From Acidobacteriota bacterium (GTDB taxonomy: Bacteria > Actinomycetota > Acidimicrobiia > Acidimicrobiales > RAAP-2): DNA of 64,000 nt. The position numbers and the translations under genes are program-made. Positions 51,732 through 61,916 of the stretch are shown here, in pieces (position 1 is the stretch's first letter; each line of letters starts with the position of its first letter). The DNA lies in NCBI GenBank assembly GCA_018971185.1, contig JAGXBH010000005.1, positions 1 to 64,000 of the forward strand, in the 5' to 3' direction. Below the pieces are notes generated by a model. It did no database searches and was not told the origin of the DNA. It saw only the letters and a program-made list of their open reading frames with translations.

Positions 51732-53237
51732 TTGGACGCCGTGACCGACGTGAACAACCCGCCCGTAGAGCCCGACGTCTCCGAGGAGCATCCCGTCTCC
51801 GAGCACTGGGTGTGGGCGGGGTATCACCGCCCCGCCATGCCTCGGGCCTTCGTGGACTTCATGGGCGCCGACTGGGCGCCGGCGGACCCCGTCCCCGAGG
51901 TCCACGAGGCCGTCGCGAACTTCGCGGCCCGGCGAGAGGCCCTAGGGCGGAGATTCTCAGACGCGACGCTGGTCGTCGCGACGGGCAACCCCAAGGTCCG
52001 CGCCAACGACACCGACTACCGATTCCGCGCCGGCACCGACTTCTTCTACCTCACCGGCTGCCAGGAACCCGACGCGGTCCTGGTCATCGCCCCGAGTGCG
52101 GCGGGCCCGCGCAGCACGCTCTACGTGGCCCCGCGCCGCGACGCGCGGACCCACGACTTCTTCTCCGACTCGCGATACGGCGAGCTCTGGGTGGGTGCGC
52201 GACGCGGGGTCGAGGAGTGTGCGACGTACTACGGCATCGACACGGCGCCGCTCGAGCGCCTGGGCGCCGACCTCGCGTCCCTCGCGGCGACCAAGGTCCT
52301 GTGCGTGCGGGGTTTCGACGCCGGCGTGGACGCGATGATCGACGCCCACGAGGACGACGCCCGACTGACGACGCACCTCTCGGAGATGCGTCTGGTGAAG
52401 GACGACTACGAGATCGCCCAGCTCGAGGAGGCCATCGCCCACACGGTACGCGGCTTCGAGGACGTGGTGCGCGCCCTGCCCCGGGCGCTCGGCCGAGGCG
52501 AGCGGGTGATCGAGGGCGTCTTCAACCTGCGCGCGCGCGTCGAGGGCAACGACGTCGGCTACGACACCATCGCCGCCACTGGGGCGCACGCGACCATACT
52601 GCACTGGACGCGCAACGACGGTCACGTCAACCCCGGCGACCTGTTGCTGCTCGACGCCGGCGTCGAGTGCCACGAGCTCTACACGGCCGACGTGACCCGC
52701 ACCATGCCGATCAGCGGGAAGTTCTCCCCCGCACAACGACGCGTGTACGAACTCGTGCTGCGCGCCCAGCAGGCGGCCCTCGACGCGGTGCGACCGGGCG
52801 TCGACTTTCGCGCCCCCCACCGCGCCGCCATGGACGTCCTCGCCCAGGGGCTGCACGACATGGGCATCCTGGACGGTCCACTCGACGAGGCCCTGCGCGC
52901 GGACCGCCAGCTCTATCGCCGCTACACCCTGCACGGGACGAGCCACATGTTGGGCATCGACGTGCACGACTGCGCCAACGCGCGCAATGAGTCCTACCTC
53001 GGCGAGTTGCGCGAGGGGTACGTGTTGACCATCGAGCCCGGACTGTACTTCCAGAGCAACGACCTCACCGTGCCCGAGGAGTACCGCGGCATCGGCGTGC
53101 GCATCGAGGACGACGTCCTGGTCACCGCCGACGGTCACCGCAACCTCTCGGCGGCGCTCGCGCGCGACCCCGACGAGATCGAGGCCTGGATGGCGCAGCT
53201 CTGGGCGGGGGGGCCGGGCGACCTCAGCGTGGGCTGA
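51732..53237 (+). CDS. pepP: Aminopeptidase P family protein (Xaa-Pro aminopeptidase)
   Basis: LLLLDAGVECHELYTADVTRTMPISGKF, HGTSHMLGIDVHDC, LTIEPGLYF. Confidence 0.94.
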   Translation: MDAVTDVNNPPVEPDVSEEHPVSEHWVWAGYHRPAMPRAFVDFMGADWAPADPVPEVHEAVANFAARREALGRRFSDATLVVATGNPKVRANDTDYRFRAGTDFFYLTGCQEPDAVLVIAPSAAGPRSTLYVAPRRDARTHDFFSDSRYGELWVGARRGVEECATYYGIDTAPLERLGADLASLAATKVLCVRGFDAGVDAMIDAHEDDARLTTHLSEMRLVKDDYEIAQLEEAIAHTVRGFEDVVRALPRALGRGERVIEGVFNLRARVEGNDVGYDTIAATGAHATILHWTRNDGHVNPGDLLLLDAGVECHELYTADVTRTMPISGKFSPAQRRVYELVLRAQQAALDAVRPGVDFRAPHRAAMDVLAQGLHDMGILDGPLDEALRADRQLYRRYTLHGTSHMLGIDVHDCANARNESYLGELREGYVLTIEPGLYFQSNDLTVPEEYRGIGVRIEDDVLVTADGHRNLSAALARDPDEIEAWMAQLWAGGPGDLSVG

Positions 53238-53270
53238 AGCGACCCGGCCGCAGGACCACCGCTCCTAAGG

Positions 53271-54452
53271 TCACTGCGTCTCGATCTCCTCGCGGCTGAT
53301 GCCGAGGAAGTAGAGGACCGCATCGAGGTAGGGCACCGAGAGCGCGGCATCGGCGTGCTCACGCACCACGGGCTTGGCGTTGAAGGCAATGCCGAGTCCC
53401 GCCACGGAGATCATGTCGATGTCGTTGGCCCCGTCACCCACCGCCACGGTCTGGGCCAGCGGGACCCCCACCTCGTGGGCGAATCGCTCGAGCGCGCGCG
53501 CCTTGGCGGCGCGGTCCACGATGGGCGCCGCCAGGCGACCGGTCAGCCTGCCCTCGACTATCTCGAGGCGATTGGCCTCGAGATAGTCCACGTGGAGCTC
53601 GGCGAGCAGGGGGGCCAGGATCTCGACGAAGCCGCCCGACACCACGGCGGGCACGTAGCCCAGGCGATGCAGGGTGCGAAGGAGAGTTCGCGCACCGGGT
53701 GTCAGGCGCAGTCGGTCGCGAACGAGGTCGAGCACGCGCGCGTCGAGGCCCTCGAGCAGCGCGACGCGGCGCCGAAGCGACTCGGCGAAGTCGAGCTCGC
53801 CGGCCATGGCCGACGCGGTGATGCGCGCCACCTCCTCGGCGCAGCCGCTCTCCTCGGCCAGCAGGTCGATGACCTCGTCCTGCAGGAGCGTCGAGTCGGC
53901 GTCCATCACCACAAGATGCTTGGCCCGCCGGTGCAGTCCCGCGCGCTGCACCGCCAGGTCGACCCCGTTCTCCTGGGAGACCGCGGTCACCGCTTCGCGC
54001 AGCGCGGCGTGGTCTCGACCACGCACCACGAGCTCGTAGCAATCGACCGGGTAGCTGGCCAGGTGCACGATGCGCTCGCAGGTCGCCCCCACCGACGCGA
54101 TGGCGCGAAAGATCCCCTCGAGTTGGGCGGCGACGATCCGCGCGGCGAGCAGGGTCACCAGCAGACGGCCGCCGTCGCCGCTCTCGTCGGGCGTCACCCG
54201 GTCCACGCGCGCCTCGATGCCGCTACGGCTGATGTCGTGGCTCGCGAGGGCGCGGCGCACGTCGTCCTCGCTCACCGTGTCCTCCACCGTCACCTCGCCG
54301 CAGAGCACGAGTTCACCACGAATAGTGATCTGGGCCACGTCCGAGAGCTGGCCCTGCGTGCTCGTCACCTGAGCGAGGGCGGCGAACAGCTCGGCGCCCA
54401 CCCCCACGCGATCAGGGCCCGAGACGGTAACGAGGTAGGTGACGTTCGACAC
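53271..54452 (-). CDS. serB: Phosphoserine phosphatase with N-terminal ACT domain
   Basis: VVMDADSTLLQDEVIDLLAE HAD motif, VSGGFVEILAPL, AVGDGANDIDMI. Confidence 0.95.
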   Translation of the reverse strand: MSNVTYLVTVSGPDRVGVGAELFAALAQVTSTQGQLSDVAQITIRGELVLCGEVTVEDTVSEDDVRRALASHDISRSGIEARVDRVTPDESGDGGRLLVTLLAARIVAAQLEGIFRAIASVGATCERIVHLASYPVDCYELVVRGRDHAALREAVTAVSQENGVDLAVQRAGLHRRAKHLVVMDADSTLLQDEVIDLLAEESGCAEEVARITASAMAGELDFAESLRRRVALLEGLDARVLDLVRDRLRLTPGARTLLRTLHRLGYVPAVVSGGFVEILAPLLAELHVDYLEANRLEIVEGRLTGRLAAPIVDRAAKARALERFAHEVGVPLAQTVAVGDGANDIDMISVAGLGIAFNAKPVVREHADAALSVPYLDAVLYFLGISREEIETQ

Positions 54453-54481
54453 GGCTAAATGGTAGAGCGTTTCGCGCGGAC

Positions 54482-55753
54482 CTAGGACCCCTCCTCGAGA
54501 GCGCGGCGGGCGCGCACGGCGGCCACGTGGGGGTCACTGCGCGCGTCGAATCGCCACAGTGAGGGCAACGCCGCCCCCACCAGTCCCACCGATCCGGTGC
54601 ACGCCAGCCCGCCGAAGGTGAGTGAGAAGCGCAGGGTGGTCCACGCGGCCATCACCCCCGCGCGGAACTGACCCGCCGTGGGTCCGAGCGAGTACGAGAT
54701 CATCTCCATGCCGGCCATGCGACCGCGCATGTCGGGTGTGATCGACTCGTTCCACATGGTGGACCGGAAGATCCCGCTGAGCGAGTCGGCTCCGCCGGCG
54801 ATCACCAGACCCAGCATCACGAGCCACAACGACGAGCCGGCCCCGAAGAGGGCGATGCCGAGCCCCCACGCCGCGGCCGAGGCGATGACCGCACGCCCGT
54901 AGTGGTGCACGTGCGAGGTCCACCGCGAGAGCAGGGTGAAGATCAGGGCCCCCGCCGGCAGCGCGCTGTAGAGCAGCGAGAGTGCGTAGGAGTCGTGGTA
55001 TCGCTCGGCCACGAAGGGCAACATAGCGACCGGGAAGGCGAACGTCATGGCCAGAAGGTCGATGACGTAGGTCCCCACGATGTCGGGACGCGAACGCAGG
55101 AACCTCACGCCCGCGCGGAGGGCCACGGCGTCGCTGGTTTCGACCGTCGTGGGGGCGATCTGACGCGTCAGACCCGACAGGAGCCGGAGCGAGAGAGCGA
55201 AGGTGACGAGGTTCGCGCCGTAGACGACGCCGGGGCCCGCACCCACCGCCACCAGGCCCCCCAGGGCGGGACCGATGATCGACGCCGTGGTGTAGCGGAC
55301 GTTGGCCAAGGTCGACGCCGCTCGCTGCAGGTCGTGGGGCACGAAGGACTGATTGAGCGCCTCGATGCTCGGGCGCTGCAAGCTCGACACCGCCGCTGCC
55401 ACCACGGCGTCGGCGTACAGGACCCAGACCTGGGGGTGCGCGAGAAGCGCGTTCACCAAGACGGCGGTCGTGGCGATCATCAATAGCAACTCCATCGTGA
55501 TGATGAGGCGCCGTCGGTCCATCCGGTCGGCCAGCACGCCCCCGTAGAGGCCGAAAACGACGAGAGGAACGAGTTCGAAGAGGCCGAGCGCGCCCACTTC
55601 GAGCGGCGAGTGCGTGAGGACCTTGAGTTGGTAGGGGATCGTGACGTAGGTGGCTTGCGAGCCCACGGCCGTGATGAGACCGGCGACGTAGAGCTGACGA
55701 TACTCACGCGAGACCCGCAAGGGCGTCAGGTCGACGCCGAGGTACTGCCTCAC
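54482..55753 (-). CDS. MFS transporter
   Basis: YRQLYVAGLITAVGSQATYVTIPYQLKVLTHSPLEVGALGLFELVPL; GTG start overlaps upstream stop. Confidence 0.88.
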   Translation of the reverse strand: MRQYLGVDLTPLRVSREYRQLYVAGLITAVGSQATYVTIPYQLKVLTHSPLEVGALGLFELVPLVVFGLYGGVLADRMDRRRLIITMELLLMIATTAVLVNALLAHPQVWVLYADAVVAAAVSSLQRPSIEALNQSFVPHDLQRAASTLANVRYTTASIIGPALGGLVAVGAGPGVVYGANLVTFALSLRLLSGLTRQIAPTTVETSDAVALRAGVRFLRSRPDIVGTYVIDLLAMTFAFPVAMLPFVAERYHDSYALSLLYSALPAGALIFTLLSRWTSHVHHYGRAVIASAAAWGLGIALFGAGSSLWLVMLGLVIAGGADSLSGIFRSTMWNESITPDMRGRMAGMEMISYSLGPTAGQFRAGVMAAWTTLRFSLTFGGLACTGSVGLVGAALPSLWRFDARSDPHVAAVRARRALEEGS

Positions 55754-56433
55754 TCGGGTGGTCCTGGCCGCCAGCCCGCGTCCGCGACGTAGTGACGTAG
55801 CACCTTGGCCGGGACCCCACCGAGCACCACGTGGTCGGGGAAGCGACCCCGGACGACCGCGCCCGCGGCCACCGTGGTGTTGCGTCCCAGGTGGGTACCG
55901 GGCAGGATGACCACGTTGGTGCCAAGCCAACTCCCCGAGCCGATGGACACCGCGGACTCCTCGGGCGTCTGCCAGCCGACCGGCGTATCGGGGTCGAGGT
56001 ACGTATGGTTCTGATCGGTGATGTAGACGTAGGGCCCCACCTGGATGTCGTCGCCTAAGGTGATCGACCAGTGACCCACGATGTGCGACCCGCGCCCGAT
56101 GACGCAACGCTGGCCGATGCTCACGACGGGCGTGGACAGCATCACCTGTTCGCCATTGATCCCGGCCGTCAGGCAGACGTTCGGACCGACCAACGTCTCG
56201 TCACCGATCGAGAGGTACCGCTCGTTGTAGATCGTGCCCTGAGGGGCCAGTAGTCCGGCACCGCGCCCGAAGTAGTGGAACTTATTCGCGTAGGCGTCAT
56301 GGGGTGCCACCGTCGCCACCTCGTCGGCGTAACGGCGCGCCGCGCGAACTCTCTCGCCCAGCCAACGCCGAAAGACCAGCCGCGCATTCACCTCGACCAC
56401 GCTACTGGGCGACCCAACGGGGACCGTGCTCAC
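55750..56433 (-). CDS. Left-handed beta-helix (hexapeptide) acyltransferase
   Basis: ISIGQRCVIGRGSHIVG, LGTNVVILPGTHLGRNTTVAAGAVVRGRFPDHVVLGGVPAKVLR. Confidence 0.88.
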   Translation of the reverse strand: MSTVPVGSPSSVVEVNARLVFRRWLGERVRAARRYADEVATVAPHDAYANKFHYFGRGAGLLAPQGTIYNERYLSIGDETLVGPNVCLTAGINGEQVMLSTPVVSIGQRCVIGRGSHIVGHWSITLGDDIQVGPYVYITDQNHTYLDPDTPVGWQTPEESAVSIGSGSWLGTNVVILPGTHLGRNTTVAAGAVVRGRFPDHVVLGGVPAKVLRHYVADAGWRPGPPE

Positions 56434-56482
56434 GTGACGGCCGACTCACCCTGCGGCGCCCCCGGCGCCGTACCGGCGCAAC

Positions 56483-57532
56483 TCAGTCCAAGGTCAAGGG
56501 GGTGTCGAGATCGACGTCAGCACCCACCACGTCGGGCAGCAACGAGTTCGCCAGGTGCTCGCGGACCCGGCCGTCGATCTCCGCCATCGTCTGGGGGTTC
56601 TCGCGTAGGAACGTCTTGACGTTCTCGCGTCCCTGACCCATCTGCTCACCCTCGTAGGTGAACCAGGCACCGGCCTTCTTCACGAAGCCCAGCTCCACCG
56701 CCACGTCCAGGACCGAACCCTCGCGGCTGATCCCTTGCCCGTACATGATGTCGAATTCGGCTTGCTTGAAGGGGGCGGCACACTTGTTCTTCACCACCTT
56801 GACGCGAGTGCGGTTCCCGATGACGTCGGTGCCGTCCTTGATCGACTCGATGCGACGAATGTCGAGTCGCACCGACGAGTAGAACTTCAACGCCCGACCA
56901 CCCGGGGTCACCTCCGGCGAACCGTAGATGACGCCGATCTTCTCGCGCAGCTGGTTGATGAACACCGCGACGGTGTTGGACTTGGAGAGTCCACCGGTCA
57001 ACTTGCGCAGCGCCTGGCTCATCAGGCGTGCCTGCAGCCCGACGTGCGAGTCACCCATGTCACCCTCGATCTCCGCACGCGGCGTGAGGGCCGCCACCGA
57101 GTCGATGACGATGACGTCCAGGGCCCCCGAACGGATCAGCATGTCGCAGATCTCCAGCGCCTGCTCGCCCGTGTCGGGCTGGGAGATGAGCAGGTCGTCG
57201 ACGTTCACGCCGATGGCGCGCGCGTAGACGGGGTCCATCGCGTGTTCGGCGTCGATGTACGCGCACACCCCTCCGTTACGCTGCGCCTCGGCGACCACGT
57301 GCATCGCGAGCGTCGACTTGCCCGACGACTCGGGGCCGTAGAGCTCGATGATGCGCCCCCGGGGCAATCCGCCGATTCCGAGGGCCATGTCGAGAGCGAG
57401 GGCACCCGTCGGTATGGATCCGATGTTCATGTGCAGGTTCTCACCCATGCGCATGATCGAACCCTTACCGAACTGCTTTTCAATCTGGCCGAGGGCCGAT
57501 TCGAGGGCCTTGGCGCGATCGTCGGTTGCCAT
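56483..57532 (-). CDS. recA: Recombinase RecA
   Basis: [43 protein letters not shown]; start [10 protein letters not shown]. Confidence 0.98.
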   Translation of the reverse strand: MATDDRAKALESALGQIEKQFGKGSIMRMGENLHMNIGSIPTGALALDMALGIGGLPRGRIIELYGPESSGKSTLAMHVVAEAQRNGGVCAYIDAEHAMDPVYARAIGVNVDDLLISQPDTGEQALEICDMLIRSGALDVIVIDSVAALTPRAEIEGDMGDSHVGLQARLMSQALRKLTGGLSKSNTVAVFINQLREKIGVIYGSPEVTPGGRALKFYSSVRLDIRRIESIKDGTDVIGNRTRVKVVKNKCAAPFKQAEFDIMYGQGISREGSVLDVAVELGFVKKAGAWFTYEGEQMGQGRENVKTFLRENPQTMAEIDGRVREHLANSLLPDVVGADVDLDTPLTLD

Positions 57533-57615
57533 TGATGTCTCCTTGTTCTTCGTCACGCGGGGCACGCTACCTACCCCTAGTCACATCGGTCGCTCTCCGC
57601 TGGTGAGTACCGTAC

Positions 57616-57633
57616 TACGAACAAGTGTTCGTA
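57616..57633. promoter_or_regulatory. LexA-type SOS box upstream of recA
   Basis: TACGAACAAGTGTTCGTA contains GAAC-N4-GTTC, the LexA consensus of Gram-positives/actinobacteria, about 85 bp upstream of recA start. Confidence 0.85.
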
Positions 57634-57655
57634 TCGAGGATTTCCTCGAGATTAT

Positions 57656-58915
57656 TCACTCGAGGCGGTCCAGCTCGCGACGAAGTGCGTCGAGGGCACC
57701 GATCGCGCTGAAGGCCCGGACGCGCGCTCGGTCACCGGGCACGCGTAGTTGCACATGACTCACCTGATCGGGCAGGGCTAAGCCCACGAAGACCGTCCCG
57801 GCCGGTTGGTCGTCCTGCCCATCGGGACCGGCCACCCCGGTCACCGCCAACGCGACGTCGCACCTCAGCAGCTCACGCGCGCCGCGCGCCATCTCCTCGG
57901 CCGCCGACCCACTCACCACCGGTCCCGGCGTCACCTTCAACAGTTCGAACTTCACGTCCGATGCGTAACTCACCACGCCACCTCGAAACCATTGCGAGGC
58001 ACCGGCGACGTTCACGAGACGACTGGCGATCAGACCCCCCGTCAACGACTCGGCGAGGCCGAGGGTCCAACCTCGCGCGATCAGACGCTGGGCGATGGCG
58101 AACTCCATCGTCTCGTCGTCGACGCCAAAGACGATGTCCCCGAAGGCGCTGGCGATCAGGGCGCGGACCAACTGCTCCTCTTCGTCCAGCAGCGCCAAGG
58201 CGTGCTCGCGGTCGTCGCCGCGCGCGGTGATGCGGACCTTGATCCCCTCGATCCCCGACGCCAGGAACGCGATAGTGACCCGCGGGGAGGTGATGAGGGC
58301 GTCGAAGCGCTCGGCCACCGCCTCGGCGAGGCCCGATTCACTGGCACCCCACGTCCGCAATACACGACTCACGATCACCGCGGTCTCTCCCGCGGCGCGC
58401 TGGCGCGCGACGAGGTCGGGCAGGATGGCCCGCTCGAACATGTCGCTCATCTCGTAGGGCACACCAGGTACGGCGTACATCACCTGGGTACCGACGGGAC
58501 AGATCAACCCCGGTGCCGTTCCCCGCACCTGTTCGATGACGCTCGCCCCCATCGGGACATCGGCCTGCAGGAGGTTGTTCTGGGACATGGTGCGCCCACG
58601 CGCCTCGAAGAACGAACGTATCCTCTCGACGAGCTCATCGTGGCGCACGAGACCCACGCCCATGACCTCGGCCAGTGCGGCGCGGGTGATGTCGTCCTGC
58701 GTTGGCCCGAGGCCCCCGCAGACGATGACCGCGTCACTTCGCTCCAGCGCCGTGCGGAAGGCCGAGACGATCCGCTCGTGGTTGTCCCCCACGTGTTGAT
58801 GGAAGTGCGACGTGATCCCGTGGGCGGCGAGTCGCTCGCCGAGCCACTGGGAGTTGGTGTCGGCGATCTGTCCCAGCAACAACTCGGTACCCACGGCCAC
58901 GATCTCAACGCGCAC
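57656..58915 (-). CDS. cinA: CinA family protein (competence/damage-inducible, nicotinamide-nucleotide amidase)
   Basis: VEIVAVGTELLLGQIADTNSQWLGERLAAHGI, VCGGLGPTQDDITRAALAEVMG, LAVTGVAGPDGQDDQPAGTVFVGL. Confidence 0.94.
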   Translation of the reverse strand: MRVEIVAVGTELLLGQIADTNSQWLGERLAAHGITSHFHQHVGDNHERIVSAFRTALERSDAVIVCGGLGPTQDDITRAALAEVMGVGLVRHDELVERIRSFFEARGRTMSQNNLLQADVPMGASVIEQVRGTAPGLICPVGTQVMYAVPGVPYEMSDMFERAILPDLVARQRAAGETAVIVSRVLRTWGASESGLAEAVAERFDALITSPRVTIAFLASGIEGIKVRITARGDDREHALALLDEEEQLVRALIASAFGDIVFGVDDETMEFAIAQRLIARGWTLGLAESLTGGLIASRLVNVAGASQWFRGGVVSYASDVKFELLKVTPGPVVSGSAAEEMARGARELLRCDVALAVTGVAGPDGQDDQPAGTVFVGLALPDQVSHVQLRVPGDRARVRAFSAIGALDALRRELDRLE

Positions 58916-59480
58916 GAGCGAACAACTCCCGACCATCGACGTAGTAGCGCCAACCGGTGTAGACGGTCATCGCCACGGCGACCCAGATCGTCACGTCGGC
59001 GATCACCAGGTGACGCGCCGTCCACGGGATCACGCAGAAAGCGATCGCCCAGTCCTGCACGAAGGTCTTCCACTTCGCGATCTTGACGGCGGGGATGGTG
59101 AAGCCACGCTTGGCCGCGCGCGAGCGGTGCACGCTCATCCACACTTCTCGCAGGGTGATGATGGCCGAAGGGACGATGAAACTCGTGACGCCGTGGGGTC
59201 GAGAGATGATGATGGCGTAGAGTCCGCCCAGGACGACCACCTTGTCGGCGAGGGGATCGAGGAATGCGCCCGACGTGGTCGTACCGTGAAGTCGGGCCAC
59301 GATTCCGTCGAAGTAGTCCGATGCCGCGGCGAGGGCGCCGACGCCCGTGGTCCACCACGAGACCCGGTGCATGACGATCATGTACATGAAGATCGGCGCC
59401 ACGGCGAGGCGGAAGATGGTCATGAGGTTGGCGGGGGTCAATAGCGCGGACTCGCCGTAGATCCGCTCACGCGTCGTCAC
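58905..59480 (-). CDS. pgsA: CDP-diacylglycerol--glycerol-3-phosphate 3-phosphatidyltransferase
   Basis: CDP-alcohol phosphotransferase motif SDYFDGIVARLHGTTTSGAFLDPLADKVV. Confidence 0.93.
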   Translation of the reverse strand: MTTRERIYGESALLTPANLMTIFRLAVAPIFMYMIVMHRVSWWTTGVGALAAASDYFDGIVARLHGTTTSGAFLDPLADKVVVLGGLYAIIISRPHGVTSFIVPSAIITLREVWMSVHRSRAAKRGFTIPAVKIAKWKTFVQDWAIAFCVIPWTARHLVIADVTIWVAVAMTVYTGWRYYVDGRELFARAR

Positions 59481-60781
59481 AGTGTCACCCCCTCCACGTC
59501 CGTCCCGTGGCTCGCCACGATCCGCACCTCCGCAAACGACCCGACGCGAAGCGTCGGGTCGACCAACACAATCCCGTCAATCTCCGGGCACTCTCGTACA
59601 CTACGGCCCACTCCCGGCGCGTCGATCAGGACCCGCTGCACCGTCCCCACCAGCGCGTCGCGGCGCGTCGCCGTGATCCGGTCCTGGAGTTCGGAGACCT
59701 CGCGCATCCTCTCCAGGGCCAGTTCGGGCGCGACGTGATCGCCCAGGTCATGTGCGTAGGTGCCGTCCTCGTCGGAGAACGTGAAGAACCCGGCCCAGTC
59801 GAGTTGCGCCGCTTTGATGAACTCGAGGAGGTGGCGCTGGTCGTCCTCGGTCTCCCCCGGGTAGCCCAGGATGAACGAGGAGCGGAACGTGGCGTCGGGT
59901 TCGACCGCACGAATCGCCGCGATGCGCTCCAGGAATCGCTCGCCGTCCCCCCAGCGCCGCATCGCGCGCAACATCGGGCGCGAGGAGTGCTGCAGGGAGA
60001 GGTCGAAGTAGGGCACGCCGGTGCTGAGGATCGTCTCGATCAAGCCCGAGGTCAGTCCCGAGGGGTAGAGGTAGAGGAGCCGCACGCGCTCCACCTCGCC
60101 CGTCAAGGACCGCGTGAGGTCGAGAAGCGGTTGGCCGCCGCCCTCATCGAGGACCTCGACGGCCCCCCCGAGGTCGCCGCGACGCCGGTCGTGTCCCCAA
60201 CTGGCGAGGTCCTGGGCGATCAGCACGACCTCGCGAACCCCGCCCGCAGCGAGGGCGCGGACCTCCGCGAGGATCTCGGCGCTCGAGCGAGAACGCTGAT
60301 CACCTCGGAAGGTCGGGATTGCGCAGAATCCGCAGCGTCGGTCGCAGCCTTCGGCGATCTTCACGTACGCCCAGGGCGCGCTGGTCGCCGGACGCGGCAG
60401 GTTCAACAGGTCGAAGGCGGGCGTGGGGCGGCGACGCAACGCCACCGGCGTAGAGGGTGCCAGTGCGGTCAGGCTCTCGTTGAATCCCGCCACTAGGTCC
60501 ACCTCAGGCAGGGCGTGGGCCAACTCGTCGCCGTAGCGCTCCGCCATGCAGCCGGTCACCACGAGTCGCGCACCCTCACGGCGCAGCTCGGCGAGGTCCA
60601 GGACCGCCTCGATGGACTCCTGGCGCGCGGCCTCGATGAAGGCGCAGGTATTGGCCACCACGAGGTCCGCCTCACCCGCCGAGCCTGCGGCCGCGTAGCC
60701 CTGGGACGCCAGTAGTCCCGCCAACTTGTCCGAATCGACGTGGTTCTTCGGGCAGCCCAGCGTTTCAATCCAGTAGCGCAA
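59477..60781 (-). CDS. rimO: Ribosomal protein S12 methylthiotransferase
   Basis: IETLGCPKNHVDSDKLAG, radical SAM CDRRCGFCAIPTFRGDQRSR; TTG start after GAGGAGAG RBS (ORF track extends into the tRNA). Confidence 0.93.
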   Translation of the reverse strand: MRYWIETLGCPKNHVDSDKLAGLLASQGYAAAGSAGEADLVVANTCAFIEAARQESIEAVLDLAELRREGARLVVTGCMAERYGDELAHALPEVDLVAGFNESLTALAPSTPVALRRRPTPAFDLLNLPRPATSAPWAYVKIAEGCDRRCGFCAIPTFRGDQRSRSSAEILAEVRALAAGGVREVVLIAQDLASWGHDRRRGDLGGAVEVLDEGGGQPLLDLTRSLTGEVERVRLLYLYPSGLTSGLIETILSTGVPYFDLSLQHSSRPMLRAMRRWGDGERFLERIAAIRAVEPDATFRSSFILGYPGETEDDQRHLLEFIKAAQLDWAGFFTFSDEDGTYAHDLGDHVAPELALERMREVSELQDRITATRRDALVGTVQRVLIDAPGVGRSVRECPEIDGIVLVDPTLRVGSFAEVRIVASHGTDVEGVTL

Positions 60782-60805
60782 GAGCCTCTCCTCGTAAGAC
60801 GCCAA

Positions 60806-60830
60806 CACCGAGCGACGAGCGCTCGGTGTC
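60806..60830 (-). terminator. Hairpin just downstream of tRNA-Ser
   Basis: 10-bp stem ACACCGAGCG...CGCTCGGTGT immediately 3' of the tRNA on the minus strand. Confidence 0.5.
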
Positions 60831-60833
60831 GAT

Positions 60834-60926
60834 GGCGGAGAGGGAGGGATTTGAACCCTCGGGCCCACTTTCGCAGGCCGCATTCTTAGCAGGAATGTGG
60901 TTTAAACCGAACTCACCCACCTCTCC
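60834..60926 (-). tRNA. tRNA-Ser (anticodon GCT), CCA encoded
   Basis: Minus strand GGAGAGGTGGGTGAG...CATTC-CTGCTAA-GAATG...GGTTCAAATCCCTCCCTCTCCGCCA; acceptor stem GGAGAGG/CCTCTCC; long variable arm. Confidence 0.95.
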
Positions 60927-61037
60927 AGGTAGATTCATCTTACCCATTCGGCCCCGCCACGGATTCATCGTCGCCGGATGATCCGCGCGAGCGGCGTTAC
61001 ACTACAAACTCAGTATTTCACCCTCACAGGAGTCACC

Positions 61038-61913
61038 ATGCGCCACGTACGACTAATGCTCGCCGGAATCCTCAGCGCCTCGACGTTGGTCGCGGTCTCG
61101 ACCACCGGTGCCGTCGCCCACGCGGCCACGACGCCGTCCCTGGCCACCTGCAAGACGCTCATCAACTCCCAGGAATACGCCAAGGGCAAGTTGACCGTGG
61201 CCACCGACAGTCCCGGCTACACCCCCTGGTTCGTGAACAACAAGCCCAGCAACGGCCAGGGTTACGAGTCCGCGGTCGTCTACGCCATCGCCGCCAAGTT
61301 GGGTGTCGCGCGCGCGAACGTCAACTGGGTGGTGGAACCCTTCGACTCCAGTTACGTTCCCGGACACAAGAAGTTCGACTTCGACATCAACGAGATCTCC
61401 TACACGGCCGACCGGGCCAAGGCGGTCACCTTCTCGATCAGCTACTACGACGTGAACCAGTCGATCGTCTCTCTCAAGACGAACCCCATCGTCCACCACC
61501 ACACCCCCGCCGAACTCAAGACCTACCTCTACGGCGACCAGATCGGGACCACGGGTCTCTCCTACATCGACAAGTACATCAAGCCCACGCGTTCGCCGCG
61601 CGTGTACTCGACGCTGGCCGACGCCGTCCTAGCTCTGCAGACCAAGCAGATCGACGCCGTGGTGATCGACACCCCCTCGGGGCAGTACATGGCTTCTGCC
61701 CAAGTCGTGAACGCGAAGCAACAGCCCATCGGGGCCCAAGTCGGCCAGTTCCCGACCGTCGGCGAACACTACGGCCTGCTCTTCCAGAAGGGCAACCCGC
61801 TGGTCACCTGCGTCAACGTCGCGATCAAGTCGCTCAGCACCTCGGGTCAGCTCAAGGCGCTGCAGACCAAGTGGCTCGGAATCTACAACAGCGTTCCGAC
61901 CATTAAGCCGTAG
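61038..61913 (+). CDS. Amino-acid ABC transporter substrate-binding protein
   Basis: Signal peptide MRHVRLMLAGILSASTLVAVSTTGAVAHA; SBP_bac_3-like body (GKLTVATDSPGYTPWFV, FDFDINEISYTADRAKAVTFSISYY). Confidence 0.9.
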   Translation: MRHVRLMLAGILSASTLVAVSTTGAVAHAATTPSLATCKTLINSQEYAKGKLTVATDSPGYTPWFVNNKPSNGQGYESAVVYAIAAKLGVARANVNWVVEPFDSSYVPGHKKFDFDINEISYTADRAKAVTFSISYYDVNQSIVSLKTNPIVHHHTPAELKTYLYGDQIGTTGLSYIDKYIKPTRSPRVYSTLADAVLALQTKQIDAVVIDTPSGQYMASAQVVNAKQQPIGAQVGQFPTVGEHYGLLFQKGNPLVTCVNVAIKSLSTSGQLKALQTKWLGIYNSVPTIKP

Positions 61914-61916
61914 GCC

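Noticed and set aside
59537-59561. 11-bp perfect hairpin CGACCCGACGC-GAA-GCGTCGGGTCG as a terminator
   Set aside because: Lies inside the rimO coding sequence (PTLRVGS region) and upstream of its stop; likely coincidental in GC-rich codons
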